Made by a program: the position numbers and the translations under genes. Shown piece by piece: positions 26,347-36,342 of a stretch of DNA of 64,000 bases (positions are counted from its first letter, which is position 1; each line of letters begins with the position of its first letter). Source of the stretch: Halomonas almeriensis (GTDB lineage: Bacteria > Pseudomonadota > Gammaproteobacteria > Pseudomonadales > Halomonadaceae). Below the pieces are notes generated by a model that saw only the letters and a program-made list of their open reading frames with translations, searched no databases and was not told where the DNA came from. The stretch is from the NCBI RefSeq assembly GCF_030409235.1, contig NZ_JAUFPO010000010.1:1-64000 (forward strand), read 5' to 3'.

Positions 26347-27301
26347 TCGTGATGGCTGGATCTGGCTGGACGGTGAATGGCTGCCGTGGCGAGATGCTAT
26401 GACCCACCTGCTGACGCACAGCCTGCATTATGGGATGGGGTGCTTCGAGGGCGTGCGGGCTTATTCGGGGGCTTCGGGTACCCAATTGTTTCGCGCCGAG
26501 GCTCATACGCGCCGCCTGGTGGAAAGTGCTCACATCCTCGATATTCCATTGTCCTTTAACAGCGAAGCGCTGATCGAGGCCCAGCGCCAGTGCCTGGTGC
26601 GCAATGAGCTCAAGGATGCCTACCTGAAGCCGACCATCTTTCTGGGCGCCGAGGGCCTGGGCTTGCGAGCCAAGGGGCTGACCACACATGTGATGGTGGC
26701 GGCCTGGGATCTCGGCGCCTACATCACACCGGAAGCGGCCTCGGTGGGGCTGCGCGCCATCACCGCCTCCTGGTCGCGCCACCATGTCAATGTCACGGCC
26801 TGTCGCGCCAAGACCAATGGCAATTACGTGAACTCGATCATGGCGCTCAACAGCGCGGTCAAGGCCGGTTTCGACGAAACCTTGATGCTGGATACCGAGG
26901 GTTACGTGGCCGAGGCTTCGGCGGCCAACGTCTTCATGTTGCGCGATGGGGTGCTGCACACACCGCCGACTACTTCCTGCCTGCAGGGCATTACCCGGGA
27001 TAGCGTGATGCACCTGGCACGGGAGGTACTGGATACCGAAGTGGTGGAGCGCCGCATCACCCGCGATGAGCTGTATACCGCCGATGAAGCCTTCGTCACC
27101 GGTACGGCGGCCGAGATCCTGCCGTTGCGCGAACTCGACGGCCGCCACATTGGCGCCCTCAAGGGAGCCCTGGCCCCTGATCAGCCCGTGGCCGGTGATT
27201 CCTTCACGGCGCATATTCAAGCTCTTTACCACAGGGTGACCCGTGGCGATCTGCAGGACGATCTGACCGCCTACGCCAACTGGCTGACGTCGGCCCGGTA
27301 A
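26330..27301 (+). CDS. ilvE: Branched-chain amino acid aminotransferase-like, PLP fold type IV
   Basis: A 323-residue transaminase. HSLHYGMGCFEGVRAY (~28-43), CRAKTNGNYVNSIMA with the PLP Lys (~159-173), EASAANVFML (~198) and TTSCLQGITRDSV (~215-227) are the usual BCAT signatures. The start ATG at 26330 lies inside the end of the preceding gene (17-nt overlap) with GGGAGAG upstream. In this operon it may accept a pathway amino acid; a biosynthetic IlvE role is also possible. Confidence 0.88.
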   Translation: MTPLYDRDGWIWLDGEWLPWRDAMTHLLTHSLHYGMGCFEGVRAYSGASGTQLFRAEAHTRRLVESAHILDIPLSFNSEALIEAQRQCLVRNELKDAYLKPTIFLGAEGLGLRAKGLTTHVMVAAWDLGAYITPEAASVGLRAITASWSRHHVNVTACRAKTNGNYVNSIMALNSAVKAGFDETLMLDTEGYVAEASAANVFMLRDGVLHTPPTTSCLQGITRDSVMHLAREVLDTEVVERRITRDELYTADEAFVTGTAAEILPLRELDGRHIGALKGALAPDQPVAGDSFTAHIQALYHRVTRGDLQDDLTAYANWLTSAR

Positions 27302-27362
27302 TTACTGCTTGCGGGAGACCAGCCAGCAGGTCACGCCGTGGATCAGCACCACGAACAAAACA

Positions 27363-27387
27363 CGCCACGGTGTTGAGCACCGTGGCG
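27363..27387 (+). terminator. Hairpin after the TRAP/HDAC operon
   Basis: CGCCACGGTG (27363-27372) and CACCGTGGCG (27378-27387) form a perfect 10-bp stem with a 5-nt loop, 62 nt after the aminotransferase stop. No long T-run follows. Confidence 0.6.
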
Positions 27388-27549
27388 CATCGAGTCGCCC
27401 TCCCTGGGCAGCGTCCTGATGCCGATCTCCTTCAGGGGCTCCCTGCACCCTGGCATCCGTGTCGTGGAAGTGTCAGTGTCCCTTGCATCCCGACAACCCG
27501 GGAAACGTCATGATGGCGGCGGGAGATGACAGTGTCATGACGGTGAGAT

Positions 27550-28290
27550 TCAGCGGTCGTCGCCCTGCATACTCTCCTCGAGCGAACTCAGCAGACCGCG
27601 CAGCAGGGAGATATCCCGTCGCGTGGGTTGAGCGCGATCGAAGAGGGCGCGCAGTTGTTCCTCGGTACGCGCATGGGGCTGGGTGATGAAGCCGCTGGCG
27701 TGCATGATACGCGACAGGTGGTCGTGGAAGTGATGCAGCTGCTGGCGCGTGGGCAGTGGCACTGAGGCATGTGCGGGCGCCTGGTAGTCACTGTCGGGCT
27801 GTCGGCGCCAGGCGCTGAAGGTTTCGTAGGCCAGCACCTGTACGGCCTGGGACAGGTTGAGGACACCATAATCCGGGTTGGCGGGAATGCTGACCTGGTG
27901 GCTGCAGTCGCGGATCTCTTCGTTGACCAGACCGAAGCGCTCGCGGCCGAAGACCAGTGCCACTGGCCCCTGGCGGGCATTGGCGACAAGGTCGGCCGCC
28001 ATCTCGGCGGGTTCGTCATAGTGGGGCAAGGGGTAGCTGCGCAGGCGTGCACTGGCACCCACCACCTGGGTGCAGTCACTGACGGCCTCGGTCAGCGAAG
28101 CGAATACGCGGGCCTGATCCACGACATCCTCGGCACCCGCCGCGAGTCGCGAAGCCTCTGGATCCGGGTAACAGCGCGGATTGACCAGAACCAGATCGGT
28201 TAGCCCCATGGTCTTCATCGCCCGCGCCGAGGCGCCGATGTTGCCGGGGTGATACGTCTGGACCAGAACGATGCGGATGTTCGACAGCAT
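27550..28290 (-). CDS. trmJ: tRNA (cytidine/uridine-2'-O-)-methyltransferase TrmJ
   Basis: A 246-residue SPOUT enzyme that 2'-O-methylates position 32 of tRNAs. SPOUT motifs: VLVQTYHPGNIGASARAMKTMGL (~8-30), ALVFGRERFGLVNEEI (~111-126) and VLNLSQAVQVLAYE (~141-154). The C-terminal helical extension (residues ~170-246) is that of TrmJ, not TrmL. The Shine-Dalgarno site is weak. Downstream, the convergent gap before base 27550 carries no gene. Confidence 0.93.
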   Translation of the reverse strand: MLSNIRIVLVQTYHPGNIGASARAMKTMGLTDLVLVNPRCYPDPEASRLAAGAEDVVDQARVFASLTEAVSDCTQVVGASARLRSYPLPHYDEPAEMAADLVANARQGPVALVFGRERFGLVNEEIRDCSHQVSIPANPDYGVLNLSQAVQVLAYETFSAWRRQPDSDYQAPAHASVPLPTRQQLHHFHDHLSRIMHASGFITQPHARTEEQLRALFDRAQPTRRDISLLRGLLSSLEESMQGDDR

Positions 28291-28400
28291 AGATAGATGA
28301 GGTAAGAAAGAAGAGGGAAGAAAAACACGGGTACGAAGGTTCAGATGATCCGCGATTCTACATGGTCTATCGCCTTACTTCTTCCTTCTTCCGTCTTGAA
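28291..28400. repeat. Degenerate heptamer repeats between groEL and trmJ
   Basis: The gap holds purine units (gaaagaagagggaagaa, 28306-28322) and, further on, the inverted pyrimidine units (TTCTTCC, 28379-28392). It is the same layout as in the liu gaps, but the array is short and worn. No gene is seen. Confidence 0.6.
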
Positions 28401-28402
28401 CG

Positions 28403-28433
28403 AAAAAACCCCCACCGGTTACCCGGCGGGGGT
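28403..28433 (-). terminator. Intrinsic terminator of groESL
   Basis: On the minus strand a 10-bp stem (28423-28432 with 28409-28418, one G-A mismatch) with a 4-nt loop is followed by six Ts (28403-28408). It lies about 35 nt after the groEL stop. Confidence 0.9.
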
Positions 28434-28466
28434 CTGTCTCAGGGTGAACCGAGAGGACGGGTCGGC

Positions 28467-30146
<1,680 letters not shown>

Positions 30147-30174
30147 TCAGAATTCGGGGGGCTATCGCTGAGTG

Positions 30175-30468
30175 TTAACCCTCGACGACAGCCAGTACGT
30201 CGGATTCGCTCATGATCAGGACTTCTTCGCCGTCGACCTTCTGTTTTTCGACGCCAAAGCCATCCTTGAAAATCACGGTATCGCCGACCTTGACGTCGAG
30301 CGGGCGGGTTTCGCCGCTATCCAGAATCCGGCCGTTACCGATGGCGAGCACTTCGCCCCGAGTCGGCTTTTCCTGGGCGCTGCCCGGGAGCACGATGCCG
30401 CCTGCGGTTTTCTGCTCTTCTTCGACGCGACGGATGACGACGCGATCGTGCAAGGGACGGATGTTCAT
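30175..30468 (-). CDS. groES: Co-chaperonin GroES (10 kDa subunit)
   Basis: A 97-residue heptameric lid of GroEL. The N-terminus [35 protein letters not shown] contains the signature and the mobile loop (~17-33). First gene of the groESL operon, behind a heat-shock promoter. ATG at 30468, with AGGAG upstream. Confidence 0.98.
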   Translation of the reverse strand: MNIRPLHDRVVIRRVEEEQKTAGGIVLPGSAQEKPTRGEVLAIGNGRILDSGETRPLDVKVGDTVIFKDGFGVEKQKVDGEEVLIMSESDVLAVVEG

Positions 30469-30617
30469 TGCTCACGTTCTCCTGATGGTTGCTGTGCCGG
30501 GCGTGGCCGCCGCGGCGATGGACATCAATATTCCGCCATTGCGTGGCGGGCTGAAGGCGAGGCCGCCTTCTGTTGGCTGGACCCCGAAAACGAGGTCGAA
30601 ATTGAATGCTGCTGGGT

Positions 30618-30645
30618 AAGTGGGGCTATCTGCGCGCCTTTCAAG
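30618..30645 (-). promoter_or_regulatory. Sigma-32 (heat-shock) promoter of groESL
   Basis: On the minus strand, -35 CTTGAAA (30639-30645) and -10 CCCCACTT (30618-30625) are separated by 13 nt. This fits the RpoH consensus CTTGAAA-N11-16-CCCCATNT. The distance to the groES ATG is ~150 nt. Confidence 0.85.
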
Positions 30646-30664
30646 CCCCGCTGATAAAAAAAAT

Positions 30665-31198
30665 TCAATGACGGTGGCTTTCGTCGCGACCGATGAAGTC
30701 GCCCTCCAGAGGGCCGTCATCCTGCTGGTGTGATGCGCGGCCGGTGTCCCGGAAATCGTTGGCCTGTTGTCGGTCCCTGGTCTGGTGCCAGTCGTGATCG
30801 GCGCTCGGACCGGCGCCGAAGATGCCTCCCTGAACATGGATATTGCCCATACGGCCTCCCAGGCGGCCCAGCAGCTTGCCCATCAAGCGCCGGGCATCGG
30901 GGATCAGGCACATGAAGCCCAGCGTGTCGGAGATAAAGCCGGGCGCCATCAGCAGAGCGCCACCAAAGATCAGTGCGGCTCCGGTGAGCAATTCACTGGA
31001 TGGCATTTCGCCCTGGCGCAGCCGCTCCTGGGCGCGGGCGAAGGTCGCCATGCCTTCGCGACGAATGAGGTGCAGGCCCACGAAACCGGTGCCGAGGACG
31101 AGAAGAAGCGTGGTGACCAGGCCGATATGGCTGCCCACTGAAAACAGGACGACGAAGTCGAGCAGCGCAAAGACGGTGAAAAGAAGCAGAAACGGCAT
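30665..31198 (-). CDS. fxsA: FxsA family cytoplasmic membrane protein
   Basis: A 177-residue protein with hydrophobic segments at ~1-20, 24-44 and 74-96 and the FxsA motifs VGLHLIRREGMAT (~39-51) and GGALLMAPGFISDTLGFMCLIP (~79-100). The C-terminus is hydrophilic and His/Asp-rich. FxsA (YtfC/SuF) overproduction eases phage T7 exclusion by F in E. coli; its native role is unknown. It lies upstream of groES as in enterics, but the sigma-32 promoter overlaps its 3' end region. Confidence 0.9.
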   Translation of the reverse strand: MPFLLLFTVFALLDFVVLFSVGSHIGLVTTLLLVLGTGFVGLHLIRREGMATFARAQERLRQGEMPSSELLTGAALIFGGALLMAPGFISDTLGFMCLIPDARRLMGKLLGRLGGRMGNIHVQGGIFGAGPSADHDWHQTRDRQQANDFRDTGRASHQQDDGPLEGDFIGRDESHRH

Positions 31199-31340
31199 GA
31201 TGACTCCATTCTTGAGGATGTTGGGAACATGGGGGGTAGGGTCGCGGAAATCAAGGATTCGGCCCTAACGGGGGTGTCTTGACGCTGGCGTCCACGTAAA
31301 CTCCAGCATGGTATTCAATCGTTGTCTCGAGGAGACAGGT

Positions 31341-32102
31341 ATGCAGCTGGATAACAAGATCATTGCCATTACCGGTGGCGCTCAGGGCCTGGGGCTTGCC
31401 ATGGCTCAGCATCTCGGCCAGCAGGGTGCCGTTCTGGCGCTGCTCGATCGTGATGTCGAATCCCTCGACCAGGCCTGTCATGCGCTTTCGCAAGCGGGTA
31501 TTCGGGCGCGCGGTTTCGAGGTTGATGTGGCCGATGAGACCTCGGTTCAGGCGGGCTTCGCGGGCGTTGAAGAAGCCTTCGGAGGCCTGGATGGGTTGAT
31601 CAACAATGCTGGTATTCTGCGCGATGGCCTGCTGGTCAAGGCCCGCGACGGCCAGGTCGAGTCGATGATGTCGCTGGAGGACTGGCAGAGGGTCATGGAC
31701 GTCAATCTCACCGGGGTCTTCCTGTGCGGGCGGGAGGCCGCCTCGCGCATGATCCGTGCCGGGCGCGAGGGTGTCATCGTCAATATCTCGAGCATTTCCC
31801 GCGCCGGCAATCTGGGACAGAGCAACTACTCGGCTGCCAAGGCCGGTGTGGCCGCCCTGACAGTGACCTGGGCCGGGGAGCTGGCTCGGCACGGCATTCG
31901 GGTCGGTGGCGTGGCACCCGGGTTCATCGAGACGGAAATGACGACATCAATGCGCGAGGACATGCTGGCGCGGATTACCGCCGGGGTGCCGTTGAAGCGA
32001 CTCGGCCAGCCCGAGGATATTGCTGCCAGCGTGGCCTTCATCATCGAGAACGATTACTTCACCGGGCGTCTGATTGAATGTGACGGTGGCTTGAGGCTCT
32101 GA
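31341..32102 (+). CDS. Short-chain dehydrogenase/reductase, FabG-like
   Basis: A 253-residue classical SDR. Cofactor motif TGGAQGLG (~11-18), NNAG (~87-90), catalytic Ser of [23 protein letters not shown] with the YxxxK motif (~153). The C-terminal [37 protein letters not shown] is typical of 3-oxoacyl-ACP/acyl-CoA reductases. Start ATG at 31341 with GAGGAG upstream. It stands alone; substrate unknown. Confidence 0.88.
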   Translation: MQLDNKIIAITGGAQGLGLAMAQHLGQQGAVLALLDRDVESLDQACHALSQAGIRARGFEVDVADETSVQAGFAGVEEAFGGLDGLINNAGILRDGLLVKARDGQVESMMSLEDWQRVMDVNLTGVFLCGREAASRMIRAGREGVIVNISSISRAGNLGQSNYSAAKAGVAALTVTWAGELARHGIRVGGVAPGFIETEMTTSMREDMLARITAGVPLKRLGQPEDIAASVAFIIENDYFTGRLIECDGGLRL

Positions 32103-32133
32103 TCGGCTGCGCGAGCACCCGGGCGGAATGAAC

Positions 32134-32160
32134 AATGCCACCGCTCGCGGCGGTGGCATT
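32134..32160. terminator. Bidirectional hairpin between the SDR and comEA
   Basis: AATGCCACCGC (32134-32144) pairs perfectly with GCGGTGGCATT (32150-32160) around a 5-nt loop, between two convergent genes. Confidence 0.75.
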
Positions 32161-32193
32161 CTTTACGGATTGTGACGTCTCCGTGGCCTTGCC

Positions 32194-32511
32194 TCAAAAA
32201 CTCACCTGGTCCTCGAGCCCTTCCACAGTGGCTTCGCCAATGCCCGATACCCGTGTCAGCTCGGAGGCGCTGGTGAAGGGGCCGTTGGCCTCGCGGTTGT
32301 CGACGATTGAGGCGGCCTTGACCTCGCCGATGCCCGGCAGCTCGGTGAGCATCGCCGCATCCGCGCTGTTGATATTGATCGGTGCGAGTTGCGCACTGTT
32401 GTCGGAGCTGCTGGAGGTTTCGCTTTGCTCCTGCGCCTGACCGGGCAGGCTGACGCCGAGCAGCAGTGCGAGTCCAAGGCTTACGGTCAGTCCTTTGATG
32501 GGTGTCAGCAT
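32194..32511 (-). CDS. comEA: ComEA-family helix-hairpin-helix protein
   Basis: A 105-residue exported protein. The signal peptide is residues 1-27 (hydrophobic core, GQAQ). A Ser-rich linker follows, then two HhH motifs (ININSADAAMLTELPGIGEVKAASIVDNRE and LTRVSGIGEATVEGLEDQ), as in ComEA competence DNA-binding proteins. The short form is usual in gammaproteobacteria. It would bind incoming DNA in the periplasm. Confidence 0.88.
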   Translation of the reverse strand: MLTPIKGLTVSLGLALLLGVSLPGQAQEQSETSSSSDNSAQLAPININSADAAMLTELPGIGEVKAASIVDNREANGPFTSASELTRVSGIGEATVEGLEDQVSF

Positions 32512-32778
32512 GCGAGTGTCCTCATTGGGTGCCTGTGTTGGCCAATTCCTGATCTGGCCTGCGCTGGGTGGGCCCCGCTCGCTGTGCCGCGATATCAGCG
32601 TGGCCGGGAATGCGTGCCCACATGTGTCAAGCTAGTGATCACCGGCGAGCCACGGCGTAGGCGAGGACTGAGTGGCGGCGCTGAGATCGGGCACACAGGT
32701 TGCAGGATTTTAGCCACTCGGGCTGAAAGTCATGACTGATATACTGTGTCGTCCCTTTTCGTTGTCAGGAGTCTGTTC

Positions 32779-33477
32779 GTGTCCATTGCCTCACCCCTGA
32801 TCGTTGCCCTCGACTACACCTCTCGCGACGCCGCCTTGTGCATGGCGGATCGCCTGGATCCCGCCCGCTGTCGCCTCAAGGTCGGCAAGGAGCTGTTTAC
32901 GCGCAGTGGTCCGGCAGTGCTCGAGGCGCTCCATGGGCGTGGCTTCGAGGTTTTCCTGGACCTCAAGTTTCACGATATTCCTAACACCGTGGCGGGTGCC
33001 GTTCAGGCGGCGGCAGAACAGGGAGTGTGGATGGTCAACCTCCATGCCTCCGGGGGGCGGCGCATGATGGAGGCGGCCCGAGAACGTCTCGACCAGCATG
33101 GTCTCTCGACCCGGTTGATCGCGGTCACCGTGCTGACCAGCATGCAGGAGCAGGACCTCGCCGAGGTCGGAGTTGCTGCCAGCATGGATGAACAGGTCAT
33201 GCGCCTGGCCGAGTTGACCCGTGACTGCGGTCTGGACGGTGTGGTGTGCTCTTCCCATGAAGCCCGGCGCTTGAAGGAGCACCTTGGTGGGGGCTTTCTC
33301 AAGGTCACTCCGGGCATCCGGCCCGCATTCGCTGAAGCCGGTGATCAGCGGCGCATCATGACGCCCTCTGCGGCTATGGCAGCAGGCAGTACTCACCTGG
33401 TAGTGGGCCGGCCCGTGACCCAGGCCAGTGACCCCATGCAGGCACTGGCTAGTATCGAGCAGGAACTGACGGGATAA
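32779..33477 (+). CDS. pyrF: Orotidine 5'-phosphate decarboxylase
   Basis: A 232-residue TIM-barrel enzyme making UMP from OMP. The catalytic Asp-Lys-Asp array is visible in [15 protein letters not shown] (~57-71). Phosphate-binding residues lie in [15 protein letters not shown] near the C-terminus. The start GTG at 32779 is chosen because TCAGGAG is placed properly; the frame is open 33 nt further upstream. Confidence 0.96.
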   Translation: MSIASPLIVALDYTSRDAALCMADRLDPARCRLKVGKELFTRSGPAVLEALHGRGFEVFLDLKFHDIPNTVAGAVQAAAEQGVWMVNLHASGGRRMMEAARERLDQHGLSTRLIAVTVLTSMQEQDLAEVGVAASMDEQVMRLAELTRDCGLDGVVCSSHEARRLKEHLGGGFLKVTPGIRPAFAEAGDQRRIMTPSAAMAAGSTHLVVGRPVTQASDPMQALASIEQELTG

Positions 33478-33498
33478 GCGGTGTGTGGAGTCGAGGGG

Positions 33499-34680
33499 CT
33501 ATTCGCTCTCGACACCGCTGAGGGGCTTGGTCGTGCCCCATTTGCGGCACCTGGGGCATTGCCAGTGCAGTAGCTCGCCGCTGAAGCCACAGCGACGACA
33601 GCGGTGACGCGGGAGTGCCTGCAGCAGTTTGCCGGTAAGTTGCTGCAGCTGGTTCATGCGCTGGTCTTCGGGCCCCTCGTCTTGCTGGTAGAGGCGCAAC
33701 AGGTAATCCAGGCCTCCCAGACTCGGGGTCTGGTCCAGTTGATGGACGATCAATGACAAGGCGGCCTGTGTGTTGCCGTGATGACGACACAGGCTGTCGG
33801 CCAGCATGACGACCACGCTGGTGAAAGTGCCCTTGTCGAGTAGCCCTTGCAGGTGGCGGATCAGGCCGGCCTCATCGTCGAGCAGCCGATAGGCGCGGGC
33901 GAGGGGGGCCAGCAGGGTGGGGATGAAGGCTGGGTCCTGCTCGGGAATGCGGTCGAGCAGCTTGATGGCTTGCCGGTAATGCCCTGTGTGCATCGACATG
34001 TCGGCCAGCATCAGGTTGGCGCGGACACAGCGTGGATCCGTGGCAAGGGCTTGTTTCAGGTGGCGCCTGGCCAGCACCGGGCTGGCTGAATGCCGTTCGT
34101 GTTCGGCCAGTTCACAGAGCCAGTGGGAGGCGGCCCGCCGAATGTCCTCGTGTTCGCGAACCAGTCCCGGCAGGGCAATGTTCACGGCTGCCTGCCATTC
34201 ACCCTCGCGTTCCAGTAGGTCGACCAGTGAGCGTTTGGCGGTTATTCGCAGCTCGCCATTGTGAGCCTCCTTGATCAAGCCCTGGAGGAGGCGCTCGGCC
34301 CTGTCCAGCAGGCCCAGGTGGAGAAAGTCCCGAGCGAGTTCGAGCTGCACTCTTTCGCTCTGGTCTTGGGTCATGGCCGGGCGTGCGAGCAGGTTCTGGT
34401 GCACCTTGACGGCGCGATCGGCTTCGCCGCGCTGGCGAAACAGGTTGCCGAGTGCAAGGTGGGTTTCAATGGTGTCGCTATTGACCTCCAGTGCCCCGAT
34501 GAAGGTTTCGATGGCCCGATCCTGCTGATCATTGAGCAGGTAGTTCAATCCCACGAAATATTCGCGGGCCAGTGGCGTGGTCGCTGGCGGCTCGCGGGCG
34601 ACCCACTTCTCGCGACGGCCGAGCCACCATCCTATGGCGACCGCTGCCAACAACAGGGCCAGCAGCAGGAGGTCGGGCAT
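33499..34680 (-). CDS. lapB: Lipopolysaccharide assembly protein B
   Basis: A 393-residue inner-membrane protein: one N-terminal membrane helix (LLLLALLLAAVAIGWWLG), TPR repeats over most of the chain, and a C-terminal rubredoxin-like domain with CRRCGFSG...CPRCRKWG. LapB (YciM) adapts FtsH to degrade LpxC and so balances LPS and phospholipid synthesis. It is one base from lapA, the usual pair. Confidence 0.95.
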   Translation of the reverse strand: MPDLLLLALLLAAVAIGWWLGRREKWVAREPPATTPLAREYFVGLNYLLNDQQDRAIETFIGALEVNSDTIETHLALGNLFRQRGEADRAVKVHQNLLARPAMTQDQSERVQLELARDFLHLGLLDRAERLLQGLIKEAHNGELRITAKRSLVDLLEREGEWQAAVNIALPGLVREHEDIRRAASHWLCELAEHERHSASPVLARRHLKQALATDPRCVRANLMLADMSMHTGHYRQAIKLLDRIPEQDPAFIPTLLAPLARAYRLLDDEAGLIRHLQGLLDKGTFTSVVVMLADSLCRHHGNTQAALSLIVHQLDQTPSLGGLDYLLRLYQQDEGPEDQRMNQLQQLTGKLLQALPRHRCRRCGFSGELLHWQCPRCRKWGTTKPLSGVESE

Positions 34681-34681
34681 G

Positions 34682-34987
34682 TCAGGGGAGTTCCTTCATC
34701 TCCTGGATGCGGAGTCGGTCGAGTTCCTTGCGTTGCTGCTGGTTATGACGTTGTGCACGAGTCAGTAGAGTGCGCAGGCGCAGATAGACGCCGCTCATGG
34801 CGAGCATTCCCAGAAGGACACCGCAGGCTAGCGAGGCGAGCAACCAGACGGAGAGGGATGCTGCCGGAAGTTCCATCCAGATCAGGTTGAGAGGTAGGGC
34901 CTGCTGGTTGTTGACGGCAAATAGGATGCCGACCAGCAACACCGCCAGCAGAATAATGGCCAGGATGAGGCCTTTGAGCCAACGCAT
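34682..34987 (-). CDS. lapA: Lipopolysaccharide assembly protein A
   Basis: A 101-residue protein with two membrane helices (~6-26 and ~44-66) and a basic coiled C-terminus (LRTLLTRAQRHNQQQRKELDRLR). It is the LapA/YciS family partner of LapB and lies directly upstream of lapB. Confidence 0.92.
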   Translation of the reverse strand: MRWLKGLILAIILLAVLLVGILFAVNNQQALPLNLIWMELPAASLSVWLLASLACGVLLGMLAMSGVYLRLRTLLTRAQRHNQQQRKELDRLRIQEMKELP

Positions 34988-35042
34988 GTGCTTGTTCCCG
35001 TGTGATGTGATTGATAGGTGTTCAACCGGTCATGACCGGCAC

Positions 35043-35339
35043 TCAATAGCCCAGGGCGCGACTTGCATCGACCTGTTCGCGCAGTTCCTTGCCGGGCTTG
35101 AAGTGTGGCACGAATTTACCATCCAGTGCGACCGGATCGCCCGTCTTGGGGTTGCGGCCGGTGCGGGGCTCACGATAATGCAGCGAAAAACTGCCGAAGC
35201 CGCGGATCTCGACGCGACCACCGGCCGACAGGGTGTCGGTGATGTCATCTAGTATCAGGCGCACCGAGGCTTCGACATCCTTGACGGAGATGTCAGGTTG
35301 ACGCATGGCAATCTGCTCGATCAATTCGGACTTGGTCAT
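35043..35339 (-). CDS. ihfB: Integration host factor subunit beta
   Basis: A 98-residue HU-fold DNA-bending protein. [22 protein letters not shown] (~47-68) is the flexible arm signature with the intercalating Pro; the start [11 protein letters not shown] is typical of IhfB. It precedes lapA on the same strand, the common order ihfB-lapA-lapB. Confidence 0.97.
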   Translation of the reverse strand: MTKSELIEQIAMRQPDISVKDVEASVRLILDDITDTLSAGGRVEIRGFGSFSLHYREPRTGRNPKTGDPVALDGKFVPHFKPGKELREQVDASRALGY

Positions 35340-35582
35340 CGGCTCTCTCCGTGATGCCCGGCGGGGTCGTCCTGGCCGAGTGAATTGTGCTCATCAGCAT
35401 ACTGCGCAAGTGTCGAGAAAACAACGCACTACAAGCTTAGTCAGAAGCGGCTCCGTTCACCAGTCGGGTCGCTACCGACCCTCCCGCTGGGGGCCCGAAG
35501 ATTCCCGTTTCGACAAGACTGCTGGCCGCAAGGCGTGTCGGGTATACTGCTGGTACATTCCTTCAAAGTGACGAGGTCGATC

Positions 35583-35876
35583 GTGAACGATGATGCGTCC
35601 GCTGCAAGCGCCCTGCGCAAGCGTCTTTATTGGCACTCCCGCCGGGGCATGTGGGAACTGGATCTGATGCTGGTCCCCTTTCTCGACCAGTGCTACGACA
35701 AGCTGGAGACAGCCGATCAGCAGGCTTTCCAGGCCTTGATTCAGGAGGAGGATCAGGATCTGTTCTTCTGGCTGATGCGCCGCGATTTTCCGCAAGAGCC
35801 TGAACGTCGCCGTATCGTCAAGATGATTGTCGATCATGCCGAAAACACCGATAACTCTGCCTATCAAGGTCTCTAG
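35583..35876 (+). CDS. sdhE: FAD assembly factor SdhE
   Basis: A 97-residue protein. The family motif RGMWELDLMLVPF (~22-34), with the RGxxE core needed for flavinylation of succinate dehydrogenase, is intact. Start GTG at 35583. It overlaps ygfX by 41 nt and lies near nadB, another flavoprotein of the SdhA family. Confidence 0.92.
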   Translation: MNDDASAASALRKRLYWHSRRGMWELDLMLVPFLDQCYDKLETADQQAFQALIQEEDQDLFFWLMRRDFPQEPERRRIVKMIVDHAENTDNSAYQGL

Positions 35877-36255
35877 GCTGTCGACTCTGCTGCATGGCGG
35901 TCTTGCCATCGCCACAGTGGCCTGGCTGGCATGGATCACCAGTGGCTGGCTGGCCCTGGCGGCGCTGGTGGTACTGTCAGCCTGGCTGGTCCATCTGGTG
36001 CGCCAGGCGCCGAGCGGGGAATGGCAGTTGGTTGTGGGTGAAAGCGCCAACGAAACGAACGGGGCAAACTGGCGCTGGCGAGCCCAGGCTGGGCATGAGT
36101 GGCAGTCCCGGCGCTTGTACTGTGATCATCTGGGCCCTTGGCTGATCGGTTTGAAGGGTGAGGGTCACCGCCTCTGGCTATGGCCGGACTGTACCGACCC
36201 GGCTCGCCTCAGATCGCTTCGCCGAGTGCTGCTCCGGGAGGCCGGGCGAGGATGA
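35836..36255 (+). CDS. ygfX: YgfX/CptA-like membrane protein
   Basis: A 139-residue protein with two adjacent membrane segments (~12-52: LSTLLHGGLAIATVAWLAWI, LALAALVVLSAWLVHLV) and a soluble C-terminal part rich in Trp (WLIGLKGEGHRLWLWPDCTDPARLRSLRRVLL), as in YgfX. YgfX partners SdhE and was described as a CptAB-type toxin component; that role is debated. The start ATG at 35836 lies inside sdhE; an upstream TTG (35827) is an alternative. Confidence 0.8.
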   Translation: MPKTPITLPIKVSRLSTLLHGGLAIATVAWLAWITSGWLALAALVVLSAWLVHLVRQAPSGEWQLVVGESANETNGANWRWRAQAGHEWQSRRLYCDHLGPWLIGLKGEGHRLWLWPDCTDPARLRSLRRVLLREAGRG

Positions 36256-36342
36256 GGGCGAGCTCCTGTATCCGCGCGGTTGGCAGCGCGGCCAGCCTGT
36301 CCCATTGGGGTGCCCGGCTGTCAGCGCACGTCCTGGCCCTGG

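Noticed and set aside
27302..27361. Short minus-strand hydrophobic frame (LFVVLIHGVTCWLVSRKQ)
   Set aside because: About 20 codons, no start with a ribosome site; could be a gene remnant but cannot be supported.
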